Source: Alphaproteobacteria bacterium
GTDB lineage: Bacteria > Pseudomonadota > Alphaproteobacteria > Puniceispirillales > Puniceispirillaceae
Length of the DNA stretch: 64,000 nucleotides
Assembly (NCBI GenBank): GCA_016780775.1
Contig: JADHLI010000007.1
Coordinates: forward strand, 46,768 to 110,767
Direction of reading: 5' to 3'
The translations under genes and the position numbers were made by a program. Each line of letters starts with the position of its first letter. The first letter of the stretch is position 1. Under the pieces are notes generated by a model. That model worked only from the letters and a program-made list of their open reading frames with translations, was not told where the DNA came from and made no database searches. Shown here piece after piece: positions 27,824-38,580 of the stretch.

Positions 27824-29086
27824 ATGCGGCGTGTTGTGATAACAGGCATGGGTATTGTGTCACCGCTAGGTGCGGGGCTGAAACATAATTGGGACAGCCT
27901 GCTAAATGCGCAAAGCGGTATTGGACGAATAACCGGATTTGAGGTTGACGATCTAGCTTGTCAGATAGCTGGGCAGGTCCCGCAAGATCAGCGCGATGGC
28001 GCGCTGAATATGGATGATTTCATTGAGCCAAAAGAACAGCGCAAGCTAGATCGTTTTATCCAGCTTGGTATTGTTGCTGGTGTAGAAGCGGTGGAAGATT
28101 CCGGCTGGAAGCCAGAGAATATCGATGATCAGGATCGCTCAGGTGTGATGATGGGATCTGGTATTGGCGGCTTGCAGACTATCGTTGAGACAAGCGAGCT
28201 TTTGAATGCGCGCGGTCCGCGCCGGGTTAGCCCGTTCTTTATTCCTTCTGCTTTAATAAATCTAATTTCTGGCCAAATATCTATCCGCTATGGTTATCGC
28301 GGCCCTAATCACGCAGTGGTTACCGCCTGTTCGACAGGGGCGCATGCGGTTGGGGATGCGGCGCGTCTCATCGCTTTTGATGATGCGGATGTAATGCTGG
28401 CAGGCGGGGCAGAAGCAGCGGTTTGCCGTTTAGGTATTGCCGGATTTGCTGCTGCGCGCGCGCTGTCCACTAGCTATAATGAAAGCCCTGAAGTAGCTTC
28501 ACGCCCCTATGATACAGGCCGGGATGGCTTTGTGATGGGTGAGGGCGCCGGTGCATTGGTGCTCGAAGAATATGAACATGCAAAAGCCAGAGGCGCTAAG
28601 ATTTATGGCGAGGTGAAAGGTTATGGGCTATCAGGTGATGCTTATCACATCACTGCCCCTGCTGAAGATGGCAATGGCGGGTACCGGGCGATGGCAGCGG
28701 CCTTGAAACGTGCTAAGCTAGAGGTAGATGAAATAGATTACATAAATGCCCATGGTACTTCCACTCCTTTAGGTGACGTTATAGAGGCCAATGCGGTGCG
28801 CCGGCTTTTGGGCAGCGATAATACCAATATTTCTATGTCCTCTACCAAGAGTGCAACCGGCCATTTGCTGGGGGCGGCTGGCGCGATTGAGGCTATATTC
28901 TCTACTTTAGCGGTGGCGCAGGATGTGGTCCCACCAACGCTGAATTTGCATGATCCTGAGCCAGCTTTAGATGGGCTGGATCTGGTACCACTGAAGGCAA
29001 AGAAGCGTGAAGTACGCAATGCTATGTCAAACTCTTTCGGGTTTGGTGGCACGAACGCGTCTCTCATCATAGGCAAAGTTGACTAG
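27824..29086 (+). CDS. fabF: 3-oxoacyl-ACP synthase II
   Basis: 420 aa; VVTACSTGAHAVGDAARLI, NAHGTSTPLGD, SNSFGFGGTNASL. Confidence 0.97.
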   Translation: MRRVVITGMGIVSPLGAGLKHNWDSLLNAQSGIGRITGFEVDDLACQIAGQVPQDQRDGALNMDDFIEPKEQRKLDRFIQLGIVAGVEAVEDSGWKPENIDDQDRSGVMMGSGIGGLQTIVETSELLNARGPRRVSPFFIPSALINLISGQISIRYGYRGPNHAVVTACSTGAHAVGDAARLIAFDDADVMLAGGAEAAVCRLGIAGFAAARALSTSYNESPEVASRPYDTGRDGFVMGEGAGALVLEEYEHAKARGAKIYGEVKGYGLSGDAYHITAPAEDGNGGYRAMAAALKRAKLEVDEIDYINAHGTSTPLGDVIEANAVRRLLGSDNTNISMSSTKSATGHLLGAAGAIEAIFSTLAVAQDVVPPTLNLHDPEPALDGLDLVPLKAKKREVRNAMSNSFGFGGTNASLIIGKVD

Positions 29087-30111
29087 TGAGTGCGCCGGAA
29101 ACCGCATCTCCAGAAGCTAAACCCTCAAGATTAAAACGCCTTGCCCTTCGGCTGGCTATTTTCACAGCAATGCTGGGGATTGTAGCGGCAATGGCGGGGT
29201 ATTTGTTTGCGGATAGCTTGCGCAGTCAGCAAGGTCCGCACACCACAGCTATACTGATAGATATTGAACGCGGCGATGGGCGTTTTGCCATTAAACATAA
29301 ATTGCAGCAAGCAGGGGTGATATCGCACCCCCTGCATCTGGATATTGTGGCTTGGCTAGAACGCGGCGGATTTCAGCCACGTGCTGGCGAATATAAAATT
29401 CCAGCCGGAGCAAGCCTTGCTCAAATTCTGGAGCTATTAAATAGTGGTAAAACCTACCAGCGGCGAATAACAATAATCGAAGGTTGGCGCAGCTATGATG
29501 TTATGCTGGCTTTGAATGAAGCAGAGGGCCTGAGTTCGGTTATTTTGCGTCCCCCTCCTGAGGGCAGTGTTTTTCCTGATACTTATTACTATACCAAAGG
29601 TATGGATAGGCGTGCGATATTAGCGATTATGCAGGAAAAGATGGAAATAACTCTTGCCCAAATTTGGGCAGAGCGCCGCGCAGAACTGCCTTATAAATCA
29701 CCGCGCGATCTGCTTATAATGGCCTCTATTATTGAAAAGGAAACTGGCCGTGCCAGCGAGCGCGCACTGGTTAGTGGGGTGTTCGTAAATAGGCTTTACA
29801 AGAAAATGCGTCTGCAATCTGACCCTACGGTGGCTTATGGTCTGGTGCGCGAGGCGGCACTGCCCACACAGCTGACAAAAAAAGATTTGAACAATCCGCA
29901 TAGCTGGAATACTTACCGGATGCGGGGGCTTCCACTTGGCCCTATTGCAAATCCAGGAGAAGATGCCTTGCGGGCTGCCGCCAACCCCAAAGAAACCGAC
30001 TATCTGTATTTTGTAGCAGATGGCAAGGGTGGGCATAATTTTGCAAAAACACTGGACGCCCATAACCGGAATGTCCGAACATATAGAAAATTAAAATCAC
30101 AAGATAAATAA
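29086..30111 (+). CDS. mltG: Endolytic transglycosylase MltG
   Basis: 341 aa; PEGSVFPDTYYYTKG, ASIIEKETG, LQSDPTVAYGL, NTYRMRGLPLGPIANPG. Confidence 0.95.
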   Translation: MSAPETASPEAKPSRLKRLALRLAIFTAMLGIVAAMAGYLFADSLRSQQGPHTTAILIDIERGDGRFAIKHKLQQAGVISHPLHLDIVAWLERGGFQPRAGEYKIPAGASLAQILELLNSGKTYQRRITIIEGWRSYDVMLALNEAEGLSSVILRPPPEGSVFPDTYYYTKGMDRRAILAIMQEKMEITLAQIWAERRAELPYKSPRDLLIMASIIEKETGRASERALVSGVFVNRLYKKMRLQSDPTVAYGLVREAALPTQLTKKDLNNPHSWNTYRMRGLPLGPIANPGEDALRAAANPKETDYLYFVADGKGGHNFAKTLDAHNRNVRTYRKLKSQDK

Positions 30112-30141
30112 AAATGAGCAAACTGAAATGAGCAAATTGAT

Positions 30142-30774
30142 ATGATTAGACGTCGTGGCCTTATGCTCGTGCTGTCCTCACCTTCTGGTGCAGGGAAAAC
30201 TTCGATTGCAAGAGCACTCTTGAAACAGGATAGCCAGCTGACCATGTCAGTATCGGCAACAACCCGCCGCCGCCGCCCAGGAGAAGTTGAAGGAAAAGAC
30301 TATTTCTTCATGGATGAGGCAGCGTTCAAGACTAAAATCAATCAAAGATATTTTTTGGAATATGCAGAAGTGTTTGACCATCACTATGGCACGCCAGCGG
30401 AGGTGGTGGGTAAGACCTTGGAAGGGGGGCACGATGTGCTGTTTGATATTGACTGGCAAGGTACCCAGCAGATCAAAGCGCGGGCCCGTCAAGATTTGGT
30501 TTCTATCTTTGTACTGCCACCTTCGACAGCAGAGTTAGAGCGGCGGCTTTTGACCAGAGCGCAGGATACCGCAGAGGTGGTAGCGCGCCGGATGGCGAAA
30601 GCAGCGGATGAAATGAGCCATTATCCTGAATATGATTATGTCATCATTAATCACGATTTGGCGCAATCTGTTGCGGCGGTTCAAACAATTCTAGATGCAG
30701 AACGCTTGCGAATTGAACGCCAGCAAGGATTGAGTGATTTTGTCAAACAATTGCGGGATGCTAGTAGCAACTAG
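30142..30774 (+). CDS. gmk: Guanylate kinase
   Basis: 210 aa; LVLSSPSGAGKTSIARALL, SVSATTRRRRPGEVEGKDYFF. Confidence 0.96.
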   Translation: MIRRRGLMLVLSSPSGAGKTSIARALLKQDSQLTMSVSATTRRRRPGEVEGKDYFFMDEAAFKTKINQRYFLEYAEVFDHHYGTPAEVVGKTLEGGHDVLFDIDWQGTQQIKARARQDLVSIFVLPPSTAELERRLLTRAQDTAEVVARRMAKAADEMSHYPEYDYVIINHDLAQSVAAVQTILDAERLRIERQQGLSDFVKQLRDASSN

Positions 30775-30780
30775 CAGCAA

Positions 30781-31647
30781 CTAGCGTTCTTTTTGATGCT
30801 CGTGATACAGGCGTGCTAACGCACAAAACCCTTCTATTGGCACTTCTTGCGGGCGGCTAGATGGCTCAAGGCCTGCGGCCTCGATAAAATCTGCCCCGCC
30901 ATAGGCTTTGAACGAAGCGCGCAGCATTTTGCGCCGTTGGCCAAATGCGATAGCGGTTACCGCTTCAAGGTCGGCTGGCTCACAGTCAGCCAGAGGTTTA
31001 GCGCGCGGAATAAGGCGCACCACGGTTGAGGTAATCTTTGGCGGTGGAATAAAGGCCTCAGGCGGAATGTCAAAGATGGCTTCAGCCTCAGCACGCCACT
31101 GGGTAATAATAGACAGACGCCCATAGGCTGCATCGCCCGGATTAGCAATGATCCGCATTGCCACTTCTTTTTGAAACATTAGGATAAAAGAAGCAAATGA
31201 AGGGGCATGCTCTAGCCACTGCAACAGCAAAGTAGTGGCAATGTTATAGGGTAAATTGGCAATGATTTGGCGCGGGGCTGTGCCAAGCTCCCAAACAGGC
31301 TCAGCTAGCGCATCTGCCTCAATGACGCTTAAGTGGCCATCGGCTGCTTTCACAAGATGCTCAAGAAAGCCGATAACCCGCCTGTCTTTTTCTACCGCAA
31401 TAACTTCTTTTGCCCCTTCAAGAAGCAGGGAGCGGGTTAACCCGCCGGGACCGGGACCGATTTCTATCACTGTGTTGGCAAAAGGTGTGCCAGCACGTGC
31501 AATTTTAGAGGTGAGGTTTAAATCAAATAAGAAATTCTGTCCAAGCGATTTGCGTGCTTTCAGATCAGCTGCTTGCACTAAATCGCGCAAAAGCGGCAAT
31601 GCCATTACAGCCTCTTGGATGTGGCGTATTTTGCTATCAGTTTCCAT
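30781..31647 (-). CDS. rsmA: 16S rRNA (adenine1518/1519-N6) dimethyltransferase
   Basis: KSLGQNFLFD, VIEIGPGPGGLTRSLL, NLPYNIATTLL; likely start at 31647 rather than 31674. Confidence 0.95.
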   Translation of the reverse strand: METDSKIRHIQEAVMALPLLRDLVQAADLKARKSLGQNFLFDLNLTSKIARAGTPFANTVIEIGPGPGGLTRSLLLEGAKEVIAVEKDRRVIGFLEHLVKAADGHLSVIEADALAEPVWELGTAPRQIIANLPYNIATTLLLQWLEHAPSFASFILMFQKEVAMRIIANPGDAAYGRLSIITQWRAEAEAIFDIPPEAFIPPPKITSTVVRLIPRAKPLADCEPADLEAVTAIAFGQRRKMLRASFKAYGGADFIEAAGLEPSSRPQEVPIEGFCALARLYHEHQKER

Positions 31648-32701
31648 GTGCGTTAAGAGCCATTTGAAGGGCAAGTTTGATAGCAGCTATCAGGCTGTCA
31701 GGGCGCGCATTCAGCCTTGCGGCTCTATCAAAAGCTGTGCCGTGATCGGGTGAAGTGCGGATGAAATCCAGCCCTAGCGTGACATTTACACTATTGAAAA
31801 AATCAACTGTTTTTACTGGGATCAGGGCTTGGTCATGATACATACATAAAACCGCATCATAACTATTGCGTGCTTCTTTATGGAACAGGCTGTCAGCTGA
31901 ATGGGGACCAGATACCTGAATATCATCTTTAGTAAAAGCAGCTAGGAATGGCGTAAGCTTATCTACCTCAAATCGCCCTAGATAGCCTGCCTCGCCAGCA
32001 TGTGGGTTCAGCCCAGCTACCGCAATATGAGGCTTGGAAAGGCCAAAATAGCGCTTTAACGCATCACCGGAAATCATGAGAGTTTCCGATAAATCTGCGT
32101 CTGTTATGCTGCTTTCAACTTTATTAAGGGGGATATGAACGGTAAGCGGTATTACCCGCAATTCTGAGTTCGCTAGCATCATCACGGGACGTTTATCATG
32201 TCCATCCAAATGCGCAAGAAATTCGGTGTGTCCAGGATATTCAAAGCCTGCTTGATAAAGATAATCTTTAGCAATAGGGTTTGTTACTAATGCTGAAAAC
32301 TGCCCATTTTTTACGCCTGCTACGGCTTGTTCAATTGCGGTGATTATCTGGCCAGCATTCGCCGCATCTGGCCTGCCCAGCTTCGGGGCTGATGGCCATG
32401 GGGTATGTATAACATGGCAGATGGTATGTTGATTGTCTGCAAAGCTTTGTGTTTCATATTCAGCAAAATTAAGCGCGAGCTTGGCATTATGTGCAATTTC
32501 ACGAAGATGGCCAATATCGCCTTGCAGAACCATATTATGGTTGCCAGCTTGCCATGCCCTAAGGCTAATCTCAGGGCCAATGCCAGCTGGATCGCCAGGG
32601 GTTAAAATTAATGGTTTCAGCGCCTGTAAATTGGCAACAGGCTGTTGATGTGTAACAGAATCTGACACAAATTTGCCTCTAATTTTAGCTGCGATAATCA
32701 A
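31637..32701 (-). CDS. pdxA: 4-hydroxythreonine-4-phosphate dehydrogenase
   Basis: 354 aa; LTPGDPAGIGPEI, GLNPHAGEAGYLG, YHDQALIPVK, TSPDHGTAFD. Confidence 0.95.
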   Translation of the reverse strand: MIIAAKIRGKFVSDSVTHQQPVANLQALKPLILTPGDPAGIGPEISLRAWQAGNHNMVLQGDIGHLREIAHNAKLALNFAEYETQSFADNQHTICHVIHTPWPSAPKLGRPDAANAGQIITAIEQAVAGVKNGQFSALVTNPIAKDYLYQAGFEYPGHTEFLAHLDGHDKRPVMMLANSELRVIPLTVHIPLNKVESSITDADLSETLMISGDALKRYFGLSKPHIAVAGLNPHAGEAGYLGRFEVDKLTPFLAAFTKDDIQVSGPHSADSLFHKEARNSYDAVLCMYHDQALIPVKTVDFFNSVNVTLGLDFIRTSPDHGTAFDRAARLNARPDSLIAAIKLALQMALNAHGN

Positions 32702-34064
32702 TCACAGCCTTGCGTTGTAGTCGCAACAGATACCGCCCGCTAATGCTCGTCAGAAGTTTTTCAAACTCTGCCTTCTTCAAGATTTCAATATCCGGCAGCT
32801 TTATCTTAGGCTGGTTGCGTTTGCATACCATAAACACAGTCATCCCCTCCGCAAAGGCAAGAGGAGGGGTTTTATCACCAACTTGAAGAGGAATAATGAT
32901 TTTTTGAAGTTGCGGCGATAAGGAGCCAACCTGCAAATCTCGGAGATAAGGCAAAGCGCCAGAAGCTAGGCGTTCATTTAAACTTGCCATCTCAGCACAT
33001 GTTTTAAGGTCTGCTGTTTGCGCGGCAATCTGCTCACCTGCAGCAATCCTTTCCGCGTTTGAAGCATCAGAAAGCACGGGTAGTATCGCTCTGACAAGTG
33101 TGAGGCTGGCTGCCTTTGGATCAGATAAGCCATATTCACGAAACCCATCTTTTTTCAAAATATATATCCTACCCTCAAACTCTAACGGTCCAATAACCGC
33201 ATCTTGTTTAGCTTCAATCAGGGGCTGGCGTAATGGGGCTGGTAATTGCGAGACAAGCATCCAGTTTACCCTGCCACCCTGCGCTGCTGTCGCTGCCTCT
33301 GAATATTGAGAGGCAATATTCGTAAAGTCTGAGTTTTTCTTTAACGCGCCAACGATCTTTTCTGCGAGTTCCAAAGTCTTTTCTGTTGGACGGTTTGGAT
33401 TGGGTTGAAGCAGAATTTCCCGTAGTTTAATTTGTGGCTCGTTTTGCGCCTTTTCCAGCCGTTCCAATTCTAATTTGGCAAGATTATCTAGATTTTCAAA
33501 TTGCCGTGGAAAGCGAATACGTAAAACATTTCCCCACAAAATATCGGCAACATATTGCTCGGTTACCGTAGCGGTTGAAATACCTCTCTCACTAAGGACT
33601 TGGCTACCGGCTTTACCATCTTTGGTGAAATTATTGTCGATTAATCGGCGCGCTGTACTACTGGCCTCACCTATATATTGGGCAAGTTGTTCCTTAGCAG
33701 CTTGAAATTTAATTTTTTCAACAATTAATTTTTGTAAGGTATCAGCTCTGAAATCAGCTTCACTCATTTCAAGATTGCTCAAAAGCCGCAAAAACTCCAT
33801 TCTGTTTTCAAGATCAAGGCTAGTAATTGGCTCCCCATTCACTAATGCAACAACGGATACACGCTGATTGGCCTCTACTGCTGTTATGGATATAGCGAGG
33901 AAACTTAATGCACTTATAGCGGTTACGCGCAGCTTGGTTCTGTATAGACAAGCCAGCCAGCGTAAAGCGCAAAGTGTTAGCATTGCTAAAATAGGGGGAA
34001 ATGAAAGCAGTCTCATAAGTAGTGACATCCTGAAAATAGCGAGATTATTCATCAGCTCTGGCAA
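32685..34064 (-). CDS. surA: SurA-like periplasmic peptidylprolyl isomerase/chaperone
   Basis: 459 aa; signal-like N-terminus, VSVVALVNGEPITSLDLENRM, single parvulin-like domain; upstream of pdxA. Confidence 0.8.
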   Translation of the reverse strand: MPELMNNLAIFRMSLLMRLLSFPPILAMLTLCALRWLACLYRTKLRVTAISALSFLAISITAVEANQRVSVVALVNGEPITSLDLENRMEFLRLLSNLEMSEADFRADTLQKLIVEKIKFQAAKEQLAQYIGEASSTARRLIDNNFTKDGKAGSQVLSERGISTATVTEQYVADILWGNVLRIRFPRQFENLDNLAKLELERLEKAQNEPQIKLREILLQPNPNRPTEKTLELAEKIVGALKKNSDFTNIASQYSEAATAAQGGRVNWMLVSQLPAPLRQPLIEAKQDAVIGPLEFEGRIYILKKDGFREYGLSDPKAASLTLVRAILPVLSDASNAERIAAGEQIAAQTADLKTCAEMASLNERLASGALPYLRDLQVGSLSPQLQKIIIPLQVGDKTPPLAFAEGMTVFMVCKRNQPKIKLPDIEILKKAEFEKLLTSISGRYLLRLQRKAVIDYRS

Positions 34065-35148
34065 GCAGAAATCCGCTGAGTAAACATACCATGATGGCTG
34101 GACCCCAGCCAGCTAATAGATGTGGCAGTTTTGCCGAACTGCCAAGTAAATAAACAAAATTTGATAAAAAATAAATGCCAAAGCCTGACGCAACCCCAAC
34201 CAAAATAAGGCGTACCTTTGTTTGCCGCGAAAATGAGGTCAAGGTAAAGCTTGCCGCAAGCAAGGCTAAACCTAAAAGTTTTAATGGCGTTGAAAGGAGT
34301 TGATGTAAAAATACTAAATGCTGATTAACAGGCAGGCCTGCCCGTTGTTGAACTTCAATAAAGTTTGGTAGACGATAAATACTGACCGTCTTTGGCGGCA
34401 AGGTGCTTTCAGATAAATCAGAAGGGCGTAGAACTGTTGGCATAATTACATCCCCTAATATGCTGCTATCGCCCGCATTAGTAATCTTTACTGCATCCAC
34501 AATAATCCAGCCATTTTTTGTTAGCTTCATGCTGGCTGCCCGCGTGCGCCATAATAGCTGCCCCTGTTCATTAAGGTGATAGATAATAGGGTCGATAATA
34601 AGGCTGTTTTTAACCTCTAATGAGCCCCCATTGATGATCACATTGTAAGAGGCATCACTATCGCGCACCCATACCCCGTTGGTCAGCACAGAGAGTTCAG
34701 ATTTATCTACTTCCCCAAATATTGATTTCATTACAAAATTATATTGTTTAGCAGAGGCAGAGGCGACTGGATTAATAATGGCAACATGAACACAGCCAAG
34801 TAAAAATACGGTGATCATTACTGGCATCAAAGCTTGCCAAATATTTTGTCCCATCACTCTGGCTACTAAAAATTCATGACTTCGGCTCCACAAATGAAAA
34901 CAAGTGATGGAGCCAAATAATACGCCAAAGGGCAAAGCTTGGTCAAAAATACTGGGAATATTTAACAGACTAACCAAAACCACATAAAGTGCTGATAAAT
35001 CGGGGGCCTTGTTGCTAACACGGCGCAATATTTCAACGATTTCGATAAAGGAAATAAAGGCGACAAGCCCAAATGTGGCTACCAGCACGATTTGCAAATA
35101 ACGGCGTGAGAGATAACTAAATAAGGTCATTGGTAAGGCAAATGACAT
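34045..35148 (-). CDS. lptG: LPS export ABC transporter permease LptG
   Basis: 367 aa; YjgP/YjgQ-type membrane protein (LSRRYLQIVLVATFGLVAFISFIEIVEILRR), paired with lptF. Confidence 0.88.
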   Translation of the reverse strand: MSFALPMTLFSYLSRRYLQIVLVATFGLVAFISFIEIVEILRRVSNKAPDLSALYVVLVSLLNIPSIFDQALPFGVLFGSITCFHLWSRSHEFLVARVMGQNIWQALMPVMITVFLLGCVHVAIINPVASASAKQYNFVMKSIFGEVDKSELSVLTNGVWVRDSDASYNVIINGGSLEVKNSLIIDPIIYHLNEQGQLLWRTRAASMKLTKNGWIIVDAVKITNAGDSSILGDVIMPTVLRPSDLSESTLPPKTVSIYRLPNFIEVQQRAGLPVNQHLVFLHQLLSTPLKLLGLALLAASFTLTSFSRQTKVRLILVGVASGFGIYFLSNFVYLLGSSAKLPHLLAGWGPAIMVCLLSGFLLARADE

Positions 35149-35149
35149 G

Positions 35150-36337
35150 TTAGCCAGACCTCTCTGGTTTTTGCCGATTTTGCGCGGTCGAGATCACTGC
35201 TAAACGAAGCTCAGTGAGCCAAAAGGGTCGCCACAACATAAATATTCCCAAACCGATAGGCAGCAAAACAGCCAGATACATTAACGGCCACGTAGCAGGC
35301 GAAGATACCGTCACACTACGCGATAAAATAGCTAAGGTTTGAACCAAGATACCTGTAAGTGCTGAAAAAAGAACACGTTGGCCAATTTTTTCACGCGATA
35401 AATGTCCCTGTAGCATAATTGCCGCCGCCATTATGACCATTGCTAATGCCATAAACGGAGAGATAAGGCGATAATGCCCCATCGCCATTCTCTCGCGTGC
35501 AAAGCGAGGATTGGCAGCTGTGCTGGGGTCAAGCAGATTATGTATGCTATCCTCATTCATATCTAGAACCAAACGCTGGGAAGGGCTGGCAGAAGGCTGG
35601 CTAATATCTAGCGAATGGGTCTCGAAGGTCAGCTGGGCATTTGACTGGCCATCTTTGGTAAGTTCGGTTCGCTGACCATTCAAGAGCAAAAATACTGGCT
35701 GGCCATTTATGGAAGAAAAGCGCCCCCGCTCAGAAGTGAAGGTGACGGTAACGTCTGGATTTCTAGAATCTTGGATAAATACGCGCCCCACTTCGTTTTG
35801 ACTGGTCCGCTCACCAACAAATAAAGTAAGATCATCCGCGATATCGATAAAGATATTATCTTGAATCAGAAGCTTTGGAATGGAGCCGCGCACGTCAGCT
35901 TGCACTTCTTTAAATTTCGAAAAGCTGGCAGGAAGAATATAGATACTATTCACATATAAGCAGGTTGTTAAAAGCAGGCCAAAAAATATCGGCACACGGC
36001 CAAATTGCAATGGTGTAAAACCCACTGCCTGCATCACTATCAACTCACGATCAGATAAAAATCGGCTAATTCCCCAGATAACGCCGATAAATGCTGACAT
36101 TGGCATAGCAATGACAAGCCATAAGGGGATAGGAAAAAATGAAAGTAATATAAAATCGCTAAAGGAGCTGTCTTTACTGACAATAAATTCTAGCATCCGC
36201 AAGGCATGATTGAGCCATACCACGCCGATAAGGCCAAGCAGTACAAGCAGGCTGCTCATAAAAAAATGCTTTAGCAAATATAGATTTAAATTCATAAAAA
36301 CGTTGTTCCGTTGCGGCTCTGTTTCAGCCGATGACAC
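35150..36337 (-). CDS. lptF: LPS export ABC transporter permease LptF
   Basis: 395 aa; SDRELIVMQAVGFTPLQFGR coupling helix; start may be 36295 (MNLNLYLLKHFF). Confidence 0.88.
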   Translation of the reverse strand: MSSAETEPQRNNVFMNLNLYLLKHFFMSSLLVLLGLIGVVWLNHALRMLEFIVSKDSSFSDFILLSFFPIPLWLVIAMPMSAFIGVIWGISRFLSDRELIVMQAVGFTPLQFGRVPIFFGLLLTTCLYVNSIYILPASFSKFKEVQADVRGSIPKLLIQDNIFIDIADDLTLFVGERTSQNEVGRVFIQDSRNPDVTVTFTSERGRFSSINGQPVFLLLNGQRTELTKDGQSNAQLTFETHSLDISQPSASPSQRLVLDMNEDSIHNLLDPSTAANPRFARERMAMGHYRLISPFMALAMVIMAAAIMLQGHLSREKIGQRVLFSALTGILVQTLAILSRSVTVSSPATWPLMYLAVLLPIGLGIFMLWRPFWLTELRLAVISTAQNRQKPERSG

Positions 36338-36620
36338 AGGATAATTCTACCCTCTATCACTTTAGTACGACTGCAACTCGTAAGATCTTCTTCTCTTAAC
36401 ATAAATTAAGTGGCTTTTCAAAACACAGATATGTTTTTTAAATGGATGATTGGATGTGCAAAGGCGCGTTGCCGCCGCGATAAAAATTTAGAAATCACTG
36501 GATAATGGAGGGTTGTTATCCTAAATAAAGGGATGAAAATATTTTTAGCTGCCGACCGCACTTTTATTCAAGGAAATCTGGCAGCCCATAGTTACCCAAA
36601 CGGTTAAGGAATAGATAGAT

Positions 36621-38072
36621 ATGTCGGCAAGACTACGCTTTGAGTTTTCTTCAGGCCCGATAGATGCGGCTAGGTTAGTGTTAATGCACGCAGATACAGG
36701 GTTTTTACATGCCGCTTCGGCCGCCCAAGAAGCCTTTATCGCAAAAGCCTGCGAGGCTGCAGATTTCACTGGAAAATCAGGTAATTTCATGCCGCTTCAC
36801 ACCAATGAAGGTCCGGTATTGGTGGGCGGTATTGGCAGCGGCCTGTTTGCTGGTATGACAGCTGAAAATTGGGGCGGAAAATTATTTGCGCACATGAAAG
36901 TGACGCATTTTAGTCAGTTGCAAGTTGATGCAGCTGTGTTTGCGGATGATGTGCTGATGTCGGTAATGGGCGGGGCGTATGCGGCAAGCTATCATTTCCC
37001 CCATTATTTTACCAAGCAGGAAAAGCCGCCGCTAGAAGCTTCGTTGACTATCACTACCGATCGCAAGGATGATTTGTCTGATGATTGGCTAGCGCGTAAA
37101 CCGCTCTATGATGGGGTGTTTACAGCGCGCGATCTGGTCTTTGAGCCTGCCAATATTCTGTATCCTGTAGAATTCGCCAAGCGCTGTCAGGCGCTAGAAA
37201 ATACTGGCCTCGAAATCGAAGTGCTTGATGAAGCTGCATTAGAGAAGCTAGGCATGGGCGCTTTGTTGGGGGTGGGGCAAGGCTCGGTGCGCGATTCTGC
37301 TGTTGTGATTATGAAATGGATGGGCGGCGGTGATGAAGCGCCGATTGCTCTGGTTGGCAAGGGGGTATGTTTTGATACAGGCGGTATCTCTATAAAGCCT
37401 GCCAAGGGTATGGAAGATATGAAATGGGATATGGGCGGTGCTGCGGGCGTAGCTGGGGCGATGCATGCGCTGGCTGGCCGCAAGGTAAAGCAAAATGTTA
37501 TAGGTATTATCGGGCTGGTTGAAAATATGCCTGATGGAAACGCCCAGCGTCCGGGTGATGTGGTCACTACCCTATCTGGTCAAACAGTTGAAGTTATCAA
37601 TACAGATGCAGAAGGCCGGCTTGTGCTAGCGGATGTGTTAACTTATCTGCAAGACAGGTTTAAGCCACAAGCGATTGTCGATATGGCTACTTTGACAGGC
37701 GCTATTTTGGTTTCGCTTGGCAAGGAACATGCCGGTCTATTCTCTAATGATGACACTCTTTCAGAAGCGGTAATGCAAGCAGGGCGCGAGGTTGAGGAGA
37801 CAAGCTGGCGCATGCCGATGGGCAAGGCCTATGATAATATGCTGAAGTCCCATATTGCGGATATGAAAAATATTGGCGGACCCTATGGCGGGTCTATTAC
37901 CGCAGCCTGTTTCCTGGAGCGTTTTATCGAAAATAATACCCCTTGGGTGCATCTAGATATTGCTGGTAAGGCATGGTCAGATAAAGACCGGCCAACCGTT
38001 CCAAAAGGGGGAACGGGCTATGGCGTTCGCTTGCTGAACCAGCTGGTAGATAACTGGCAAAATCCAGAATAA
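36621..38072 (+). CDS. pepA: Leucyl aminopeptidase (M17)
   Basis: 483 aa; GKGVCFDTGGISIKPAKGMEDMKWDMGGAAGV, NTDAEGRLVLADVLTY. Confidence 0.95.
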   Translation: MSARLRFEFSSGPIDAARLVLMHADTGFLHAASAAQEAFIAKACEAADFTGKSGNFMPLHTNEGPVLVGGIGSGLFAGMTAENWGGKLFAHMKVTHFSQLQVDAAVFADDVLMSVMGGAYAASYHFPHYFTKQEKPPLEASLTITTDRKDDLSDDWLARKPLYDGVFTARDLVFEPANILYPVEFAKRCQALENTGLEIEVLDEAALEKLGMGALLGVGQGSVRDSAVVIMKWMGGGDEAPIALVGKGVCFDTGGISIKPAKGMEDMKWDMGGAAGVAGAMHALAGRKVKQNVIGIIGLVENMPDGNAQRPGDVVTTLSGQTVEVINTDAEGRLVLADVLTYLQDRFKPQAIVDMATLTGAILVSLGKEHAGLFSNDDTLSEAVMQAGREVEETSWRMPMGKAYDNMLKSHIADMKNIGGPYGGSITAACFLERFIENNTPWVHLDIAGKAWSDKDRPTVPKGGTGYGVRLLNQLVDNWQNPE

Positions 38073-38112
38073 AAAACCCAAAATAAAAAAGGGAATAATT
38101 GCAAAATTAGCA

Positions 38113-38580
38113 ATGCAAGATAAAGCGCCCATACAAATTGATTTCTACCACCTAAAGTCTGATGACATTGCCACACCACTGGCAATGCTAAGCGATAAGG
38201 TGGTGGCATCTGGTCAACAAATGCTGATCTTAGCAAGAGAGGCTCATTTTGATGCAATTAGCACCGCATTATGGACACAAAAGCCCGAAAGTTTTCTTGC
38301 CCATAACCTAGATGATGGGGATGGGGCTGAGCATGCCCCGGTTTGGGTGTCTTCCCGCCCTGACCAAAACCAGATTACAGCCGAGTTTATCGCACTAACT
38401 TCTGGCATGGTGCCCCCTGATTTAGGCAAGTTTAAACGCGTTTTCAATTTGTTTGATGGCAGCGATGAGCAGGCAGTGCATGTTGCCCGGCAATGCTGGA
38501 AAGACTGGTCCGCACGCGAAGATTTACAATGTCGCTATTTTGCCCAAGATGAAAATGGGAACTGGTCGCAGCGGCAATAA
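38113..38580 (+). CDS. holC: DNA polymerase III chi subunit
   Basis: 155 aa; IDFYHLKSD..., DEQAVHVARQCWKDW; located after pepA as in many proteobacteria. Confidence 0.85.
   Translation: MQDKAPIQIDFYHLKSDDIATPLAMLSDKVVASGQQMLILAREAHFDAISTALWTQKPESFLAHNLDDGDGAEHAPVWVSSRPDQNQITAEFIALTSGMVPPDLGKFKRVFNLFDGSDEQAVHVARQCWKDWSAREDLQCRYFAQDENGNWSQRQ

Noticed and set aside
36529-36618. Short ORF (MKIFLAADRTFIQGNLAAHSYPNG) before pepA as a possible leader peptide
   Set aside because: Too short, with no regulatory hallmark such as codon runs or an attenuator hairpin.
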